Origin: Albifimbria verrucaria
Lineage: Eukaryota > Ascomycota > Sordariomycetes > Hypocreales > Stachybotryaceae
DNA: 64,000 nt
Direction: 5' to 3'
Assembly (NCBI GenBank): GCA_020081605.1
Contig: JAHREC010000009.1
Location: 2,108,001-2,172,000 of the forward strand
Shown here piece by piece: positions 54,887-64,000 of this stretch (positions are counted from its first letter, which is position 1; each line of letters opens with the position of its first letter). The notes under the pieces are model-generated. The model ran no database searches. It worked only from the letters and a program-made list of their open reading frames with translations, and was not told the DNA's origin. A program made the translations under genes and the position numbers.

Positions 54887-56537
54887 ATAATAATAATAAT
54901 ATATTTATAAAAATATTTTTTAATATATTTTATAATAATAAAAATAAATAATAAATTTTAGTATTTAATAAATTATAGAATTTTATATTTATTTAATTAA
55001 AGATATTTATAGTATAAAATGTTTATATAATAAGACTTATTAATAAACTTATAAATAAATATATAATAAATATAAAAATATTAAAAAGTTTTTAAAATAT
55101 TTTAATTAATTAATTATAATAATTATTATTTTAATATAATCAATTTCATATTAAAAAGTAATTTAATATTATTATATTTTATAATAATTTAAAATATATA
55201 AGAATAATTATAATTATATTTTTAAATTTTATAAAACTTAAAATTAAATAAATAAATAATAATAATTTATTTAAAAATTATATATATAATAATTTTTATA
55301 TTAAAAATTTAAAAAGAATATTAAAAATTTAATAAAAATAACTATATTATAAAAATAATTTATAATAATAATAATTATAATAAAAGATTCAATTAATAAT
55401 ATAATATATAATATAATATTTAAATTTAAAAAAATTTAAAATTAAAAAAGAAAATAATATTTTAGAAATAATTTTAAAAATTTATATTAAAATAATTATA
55501 ATATATTTAATTAGAAAATATAAATATTAAAATTATATATATATAATCTATTTATATTAATATTATTTATACTTTAAATAATAAAAATTAAAATCTTTAA
55601 TATATTACTTTATATAATATACCCTATTTTTTAATATATAATTAATTTCTTCATATTTATTATTAAAATTAAATAAAGTATATTTAAATTAAAATCTTTT
55701 TATTTAAAAATAAAATAAAATTAAATAAAATACTAAAATTATTAATTTTAATAATATTTAATTAATTTCTATTTATTAACTTCATATTCTTAAAATAATT
55801 AATATTAAATTAAAAAGTATAATCATAAAGTTAAAATATAAAATACTTAAAATATTTATATTATAAAAAATTTATATATTAATTAATAAAATATTCAAAA
55901 AAAACTTTTATTTATTATAAAAATAAAAATATATTAATAAATAAAAATAATTATAAATATATAAAAGTAATTAAATTATATAAAAATAAATATTTAAATA
56001 ATTATAAAAAATAAAATAATTAAATAATAAATAGATTTTTATTAAAATATATTAATTTAATTAAAATTAAAATGAAATATATTTTAAAGATTATAATATA
56101 ATTAATTTATTAATTAATATAATTTATAAAAAGTTTAATTTTTTTAAAAATAAATAATAAATTAATAAAACCTTAATTATCTTTAATTAATAAGTTATAA
56201 ATTAATATATTTAAAAGAAATTAAAGAAATTTAAGTTTATAATATTTATAAAAATAATATTAAAAGATAATATAATCTAAATAATAAAATTAATAATATA
56301 TAATTATATAATTTAAAATAAAAGTAATTATAAATTAATTAATAAGAGAAACTTAAAATATAATAACTTAGTATTTTTATTTATTTCTATTTATTATATA
56401 TATATATATATATAAACTATTTTATATTAAATAAATAAAAAATAAAATAATAGATTTTCTTTATATATATATAAACTTTTACTTTATCCTTAATATTAAA
56501 AAGTATTTAATTAAAAATATAAAAAAATAATATTAAT

Positions 56538-56541
<4 letters not shown>

Positions 56542-56574
<33 letters not shown>
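56542..56574 (+). repeat. Poly(A) tract of 33
   Basis: An uninterrupted run of 33 A within the interval between the two 330-bp repeats. It could be a retroposon tail or simple slippage; no adjacent retroelement features were found. Confidence 0.95.
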
Positions 56575-56576
<2 letters not shown>

Positions 56577-57946
56577 TAGAATATATTAAAAATAATAAAA
56601 TAATTATTAATTATAAATTACATTCAATTAATATATATATTTACCTTATTTTATAAAAACTAATTATATATATATTTTATAGTTTTTTTCTTTATTTAAT
56701 TATATTATTTATTTTTAATATTTTTAAATAAATTATTATTTTACTTATAGAAGTTTTTTATTATATATATTATAAATATAACTTTATTTAAATTTATTAT
56801 AGTTAATAAGAATAATATATATTCTTTTTATTCTATTAAAATATATTTCTTATATATTTTATATTACTTTATATAATTCTTTATATTTATTCAAAAAACC
56901 TTAAAAGATTTTCTTAAATAATAATAATATTAATAATATTATTATTATTATAATTATTAATTTTTTTATTCTTATAATTTTATTTTATATTTAATTTAAT
57001 TAACTTTAGTATATTTTTATTTTATTTTAAACTTTATAAAAAGTATTATAAAATATATTAAGAATATTCTTAGCTCTTAAAATATTCTTTAAAAATATTA
57101 ATAAACTTTAAAAAAGAATATTATATAGCCTTTAGCTATTTTATAATATTAAAAAGCTATATTATTAAATTTTTAAGCTTTATTAATAATAAGCTCATAG
57201 AAACTTTAATAGTTAATAACTTTAATATTAAATATTATTATAATTAATATATAAATTAAAATAAGAAAATAAATACTCTTTCTTATATTCTTAAGAATAT
57301 AGAAGCTAATTATAATATATATAATACTTTTCTAGGGGTTATTTAATAGGACTTTATTATATTTTTAAAAGATTTACATAGGTTTATTTAAGAGTTTTTC
57401 TAATATATAAAACGCAGTTTATAATTAAATTCTTTAACTTTAATAGTATTTATTTAATATCCTATACTTAGGATTATTCTTATTTTATACTTTATATTTA
57501 TAATATTATAGAAAGAAATTAAATAATATATATATAATCCTATATAACTATTAAAAATACTTTCTATAATTATGTAATAGTTTTATAAACTCTATTTAAT
57601 ATTATAATAATTTTTATATACTTTACTATAATCAATATAAATATTATTAATTGATTGTATATTAAATTATTTTAATATTATATAATATACATTGTTAGCT
57701 TTTTAAGTATTTAAAGAAAAGCTTAATAAGTATAAAAATATAAAGATTCTTAAAAATACCTTTTATTATAACCTTTGAATATTAATATTTAATTAAAATT
57801 ATATTCATTTATTCTTTTTCTTAAGAATAAAGTATTTAATAAAGAAATTAAAATTAATATTAAAATTAGTCTACCCTTAATAGCTATTAATAAATAATAT
57901 AATTATTATTATAATTATTATTGATTTTCATTTTATAGAGTTTAAA

Positions 57947-58270
57947 TATTTTATATAATACTAAAAGGCTATAAAATAATAATTCCTTTTAAAGGCTTAT
58001 TATAGTTTTAATATAAAGCTTTAATAAACCCTTAGATAAACTTATATTTCTTAGTAATAATATAATATTATAAATCTAGTCTCTTTTTAATATAGCTTAG
58101 GCTATAAACTATATATAAAATAAAGATTTTAATATAAATAGAGATTAAAGGTATAGTATAGGTAATTTTATTTAGGCTAAGGTTTTGATTTAATATATAG
58201 GTTTACTTTATAGCTTTAGATTATATATATATTATAAATAATAAAGTATATTATTTAAGGTCTATAATAA
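57947..58270 (+). repeat. 330-bp direct repeat, copy 2
   Basis: Same orientation as 54,557-54,886. Differences between the copies include G/A and C/T transitions in both directions, so both copies were mutated. Confidence 0.75.
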
Positions 58271-60324
58271 ATAAATCAATAAATTATATATTAAAATAAA
58301 TTTCTATTATAGAGTAGCTTAAGTATATAAGAATAGCTTATTTTTTTAATTTTTTATATTTACCTTCTAATATTATAAATAAAACTTAAAAACTTCTATA
58401 ATACTCTTTTAAATAAGATTATATTAATACTTTTATATTATTTAATTAATTATATCTATAAAGCTTTTATATTTAAGTGTCTTATAATAAGATTAAATAA
58501 TTTATTATTATAATATAATATTTATTATTATTAAATATACTTTTTACTTATGGGTTTTTAATTATTTCTATAGCTTATTATATTATATTATAAACTTTAT
58601 TATTTTAGTTTAAAAGCTTAGGATTCTTAGTTAATTATATTATTTAGCCTTTACAGTATTTATCTATAATATTAAATATTATTTAAGTTAGTAATTTATA
58701 TATTCTTTATTCGTCTAAAAAGCAATTCTTTTCTTAAATTAAGTATTTATAGTATAATTATATAATTATCTAATTATATAATATTTAAGTTAAAGTTAAG
58801 TTAATCATTAAGGTTTTCTTTAAATTCCTTTTAATTAATTTAATAATTTTATTAGTTTTTATATTAAGCTATTAATTATATTATTTTTTTCACTTACTAT
58901 ATACTTATTAATAAAACTATATATATATATATTAAACTTATTTATTTATCAATAGCTATTATTAGAATATTATTTATTTCTTTATTAAACTAAGATATTA
59001 ATACTTGAATATTAATATTTAATATAACTTTAAAATCTTTTCAATATAACTATTATTATAAATATTAATATATTATATGTATATTTTATTATATTATATA
59101 ATCTTATTAAGTTATTTTATATTATACTCTTATATTATATGAAATATTATCTTTACTAATAATTTATATCAATATAATATCTTAGCTATTAGTATTAATA
59201 TTTATTATAATTATAAATTCTTTATGTATTCTTCTAAGGTTAAATTTAATTATAAAAATATATTTATAAGTTTATTTTTAAAAGATTTATTAATTATTAT
59301 TATCTTTTCTTAATACTAAGATTTATTCTTTTTAAAGAAATATAAAAGAGAATAATTATAATAATAAAATTCTTAATCTATTATAAAAAATAATTAATTT
59401 AAAAAGCTTTTAATTTTTATAAGCTATTATATTTAATTTATCTAAGTAGGCTTTTAGTTTCTATTTTTATTAATTTTCATTCTTAGGTTATATATATATA
59501 ATATATATTATTATAGATTTTTAATAAAAATCTAATATAATTATAAATATTTTAATATTAATAGATTTAATATTTATAAATATTATATTAATATTATTTA
59601 AATATTTTATTATATACTAATATACTCTTAATATTTTTTTTGATTATATATTAAAATCTATTTTTTAAATTTAAGATTATTTAATAAATTATATAATACC
59701 CAATTTATTATTTTATAAGATTATATTATAAAGCTTATTATATTTATAAATAATCTATATTATTATAATAATTGAATTAATATTATGAATATTATTAAAA
59801 TTTGCTTTTTATTTATATTTGATTTAATTATAATTAAGAAAAAAGTTTAATAATAAAACTCTTTTATATATAATATAATCCTTATTAAATTTATTTATAT
59901 TTAATAAGCTAGATATATTATAAATAAAATATTTATTAATTTTATTATTAAATTAATTGATTTAACCTTCTTATTTCTTTTAATAATTTTAAAAAATGTT
60001 TCTATAATATGCTTAGCTTTTCTCAAAGTAGCTAGTTTTTCTTTAGGTTTATAGTATATTAATTACTTTCTTTTACTCCTTTTATAATACAGATTATTTA
60101 AGCTTGTTTAGCTTTACAATAGATTATATTAATTATATAGGATAATACAATTATTTAATTCATTAATAAGTAATTTTTATATAATTATATAATTATAATT
60201 TTTAATTATAGAGACTTTAAATAAATATTTCTTTTTTAATATTAGATTAAATATTTGTTTTAGAGTTTCTTTAGATATCTATTGAATATTAAAATACTTC
60301 TTATTTAATAATTAAGAAATCATA

Positions 60325-60395
60325 TAACTGTGGCAAAAGCCAAGCCTAAAAGGCTATATTGAATTAAATAGAGCGATTAAGCGAGTTATTAATAA
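60325..60395. other. Small GC-richer island
   Basis: About 70 bp containing TGTGGCAAAAGCCAAGCCTA, AAGGC and GAGCGATTAAGCGAG, standing out from the surrounding A/T-only sequence. It keeps TpG, CpA and CpG. No RNA or coding signature recognised. Confidence 0.5.
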
Positions 60396-63300
60396 TAATC
60401 TATTAAATAAAATAATATATATTTTTAATATTTATAAATAATATAAAAAAATACTTTATTTTCTAAAAACTAATTATATATTAAATATAAATATTAATTT
60501 TATATTTATATTTACTTTAATTAATTATAAAGCTATTATAATCTTTATTAAATATTAATTATTTTTATAAAAAGTAATATAATTATCTTAAAAATAAAAT
60601 AAATTATTAATATTTATTTTATATAATAAAAACTTAATTTACTATACTTTAGTATAAATATATTATTATTTATTAACTTAAAAATATAATATTAATAGCT
60701 AGGCTATTTTAATATTTAGAATATTTATAAATTCTAAATAATATTTCATAAATTAAACCTTATTATCTATAATAATATATATACTATCTATATTTAAAGT
60801 AAAATAAAATAAAATTTTAAAAATATTTAAATAAAGAATTTTAATTAATAATTAATATTTATATTAATATTTATAGATTATTGAATAGTACTCTAAACTA
60901 AAATTAAAATTATTATTTTATAAACTTTATATATAATTATATTTAAATATATTTATATTTTTATATTAAAAGGAAATCCTAATCCTTAAATATACTGAGG
61001 AATTTCTTAAAAAATCTAAAAAATATAAAAACAGCATTATTATTTATACTTTGATTATATAAATAAAAGTATTAATAATTTAATCATAGAGCTTTATATA
61101 ATTCAAAATATATATATATTATAGATTTATATTAAATAATATTAATAAAATACACTTATTAAAATTTATTATTCAATTATATTAAATATATTTAAATTTA
61201 TTATAATTTAAAGTAGCCTACTATAAAAATACTAATTATAATAATTTAAATAATAATATATTTAAATAATAAAAGCTTAATATTTAACTTATGAATTATA
61301 TTCTAGAAAGCTTTTAATAAATATAAACCTAACTTTTATTATTTTAGGCTATTAATTTTATTAATTAAATACTCTTATCTTTTAATAAAAAAAAAAATTT
61401 GATAAAACATTTAATAGATATAATTTATTAATTATATTATTATTAATATTTATTCTATTTTAATTAATAATAATATTTTAATTAATATATATAATATTTA
61501 ATTTGAAAATTAATTTTAAGTATATTAAATTAATAATATTATATATTAAATTAATAATATTATATATAAAATATATAATAATTCTAGAATTTAATATTTA
61601 TATTAAAATATTAATTAACTATATAATATTATAAATTAAAAATAATAAAAAACTATTATTTTAAATAATAGTTTATTAAAACTTTAATTAAATAAATTAA
61701 TTTAGCTTTTCTGTATTATTAAATAATCTATAATATTTATATTTATTAAAATAATAAAAATACTATTATTTATTATAATTTAAAATAATAATTATAAATT
61801 TAAGAATTCTTTTTATATATATTAAAATAAGCTTATTCTAAATATTTCTAGTTATTAATATAAAATTAATATAATATTTATTATTTAATAAAAAGAAATT
61901 AAAATATATTATAATTTATTTAAATTATTTATTTTTCTTAATTATAATTATAATGTAAATAAAATATTTATAAATATTTAATAATAAAAAGCTATAAATA
62001 AATTATTCTCTTAAGAATAAAAAGAAAATAAAAACTAAAATAGAATTTATAAAAAATAATACTATATATAAGCTTATTAATTTTTTATTAAAATAATATA
62101 TATTCTATTAAAAATAGATATTTAAGAGTAAATATAATATATAAGAAAATATTATATATTAAAAAGCTTATTATATAATATAAGCTTTTAAATATAAAAA
62201 GGAGTTAATTATATTAAAATCTTTATTATTAGTATTAAATCTATAAACTATAAATTATTATTTATAATTATAATTATTATTAATTTTAAGATTAAATAAA
62301 TAAATATATAAATTATTTTTTTATAAATATATTAAAAAAATCTATATCTATTAATTATAAAGCTATAATAATAAAATAAAAGAAATTAACTTTAAAAAGC
62401 TTTTAAAGCTTAAAATAATTCTTATAAATTTAATATTAAATTATTTTAAATTATTTAAAAATTATATTTTATTATTTTTCTTTTCTATTAAAGTATTTTT
62501 ATAAAAATAGTTTTTATATAATTATTTATATAAACAATCTTCTAATTATTAATTTTAATAAAATTAAAATATAATAGCTTAAAAATAAATTAGTATAATA
62601 CTTTGAAATAGTTAATATTAATTTATATAAATATTATTTAAGAATAAAAAATTAAAAAAATTAATTTTAAAGAATTTTATATTTAAATTAAAAAGTTTAT
62701 TTTTAAAGAATCCTATAGAACTTTAATATATTTAAATTATATTTAATTTATATATTATTATTAATAAAACTCCTAAACTTGATAAAAATAAATTATTAAG
62801 CTATATTTTAAGATAATATATAATATATAAAAGCTTTTAAATTATTAATATATTTAATATTAGATCTAAAAGTAAATATTATATTTATAGTTTCTCTTTA
62901 TTTAAGATTTTTAATAAACTTTATTTTTAAATATATATAATCTATAGAATAAAACTTTCAATATTCTAATAAAATTAAGAGTATTAAATATATTTATTTT
63001 AAAGTCTTTATATTTTCCATAGGCTATATTAATATTAATTAAGAAAAATGATTTAGAAATTAAATAATTAATTAAGGGCTTTATATTAAATATAAATAAT
63101 AGAAATATTAATTAATTATTTAAAAACTAATTAATAATTACCTTATTATATATGAAAGTAAACACTAAGAGAAAACCCTAAGCTTTTAAAAAGCTATTTA
63201 ATTATATAAACTTTTTATAAAATTATTATATTATATAAATAAAGAATAAAAGCTTCTTATAATAATTATTTATAATAATAATTAAAAGGCTATTATTATT

Positions 63301-63761
63301 TTAAAAATCTTTAGTTATATATATAAATAAAATTTATTAATATTTAATATTATTTTCAATATAAAAAAATAATTATAAAAAAATAGAATTTTATTATATA
63401 TTTAGAGAATAAAATAATAAATAAATTATATATATTATTAGTTAAAATTATATATATTAAACTCTAAAAAATATTAAAACTTAAAGAATTATTTAAATAA
63501 GCTTAATATTATATAAAACTATTCCTTTTTATTTTTAAATTATCCCTAATAAATATTAATTAATATTATACTAAATTAAAATAGCTTATTAATTAATCCC
63601 TTAGCTTTAATAAAATACCTTTCTTATATATATTCTCTAATAATATTTAAATTATCCTTGTATTATATAGAATTCAAAAACTATTTCTTGTTTTTAATAT
63701 AATTTATCTATAGAAAAAAATAAAATAATCAATTCATATATATACTTTTATCATTATTAAT

Positions 63762-64000
63762 AAAACTTACTTTATACTTATTATAATTTTAATATTTACT
63801 TATTATTTTTATAGTTAATAAGGCTAAGGCCTTTATTCCTAGCCTATTATTATTATTCATAAGGATTTAAAGAATCTATATATTAAAATTATTTTTTTAA
63901 ATATTTATATTTAACTAAGAAATTACCTAAGATTATTTAATATAATATTTTATCTTTTAATTATATTATTAATTAAAATAATTTATTATTATTTAATTCC
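63762..64000 (-). mobile_element. Third copy of the 2.7-kb TIR transposon, cut by the window end
   Basis: ACTTTATACTTATTATAATT followed by ACTTATTATTTTTATAG aligns with the left end of copy B (42,503 on). The GGCTAAGGCCTTTATTCCTA segment aligns with the matching interior of copy A on the other strand. Its orientation is that of copy B. Only about 240 bp are visible. It retains more G and C than the other copies. Confidence 0.7.

Overview
The window is nuclear DNA of a filamentous ascomycete, probably a sordariomycete and perhaps Hypocreales. This rests on short 46-119 bp introns with CTAAC-like branch points, the set of conserved fungal genes, intergenic TACCTAGGTA-type motifs, and a very strong repeat-induced point mutation (RIP) signature in the repeats. 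The genus cannot be told from the sequence alone.

Bases 1-19,561 are gene-dense with ordinary base composition. In order they hold: the C-terminal end of a cystathionine gamma-synthase-like enzyme (+), an SPX-RING protein (-), a Jjj1/DNAJA5-type J protein with two C2H2 fingers (+), the autophagy protease Atg4 (-), the R3H/G-patch protein Sqs1 (+), divergently transcribed histones H2B (-) and H2A (+), the mitochondrial 2-oxoglutarate dehydrogenase E2 subunit (+), and cytosolic tyrosyl-tRNA synthetase (+). All are housekeeping genes with no evident shared pathway except the histone pair. Six of the eight complete genes need one or two single-base corrections to read through. The breaks lie in short homopolymers and nearly all look like missing bases, so assembly or base-calling error is the likeliest cause. 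The two histone genes are intact.

From about 19,562 to the end (44.4 kb) the sequence is an extremely AT-rich block, by eye roughly 5-12% G+C in sampled lines. Much of it almost lacks CpA, TpG and CpG; remaining C is mostly in CpT or CpC and remaining G in ApG or GpG. This is the footprint expected of saturated RIP, and it removes ATG codons, so no gene survives. The block could be a centromere, pericentric heterochromatin or a large AT isochore.

Several degraded elements can still be recognised inside the block. There is a 220-bp direct repeat 5.9 kb apart whose copies differ by RIP-type transitions (20.0 and 25.9 kb). There are two inverted copies of a 2.7-kb terminal-inverted-repeat transposon with 8-bp target duplications (36.8-39.5 and 42.5-45.2 kb), plus the start of a third at the right edge. 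One MITE is nested inside another copy of the same MITE (31.37-32.46 kb), again with an 8-bp target duplication. A 330-bp direct repeat pair lies at 54.6 and 57.9 kb. Several satellites are present (9-bp unit twice, 28-bp unit, TTA), and a few islands of less mutated DNA remain.
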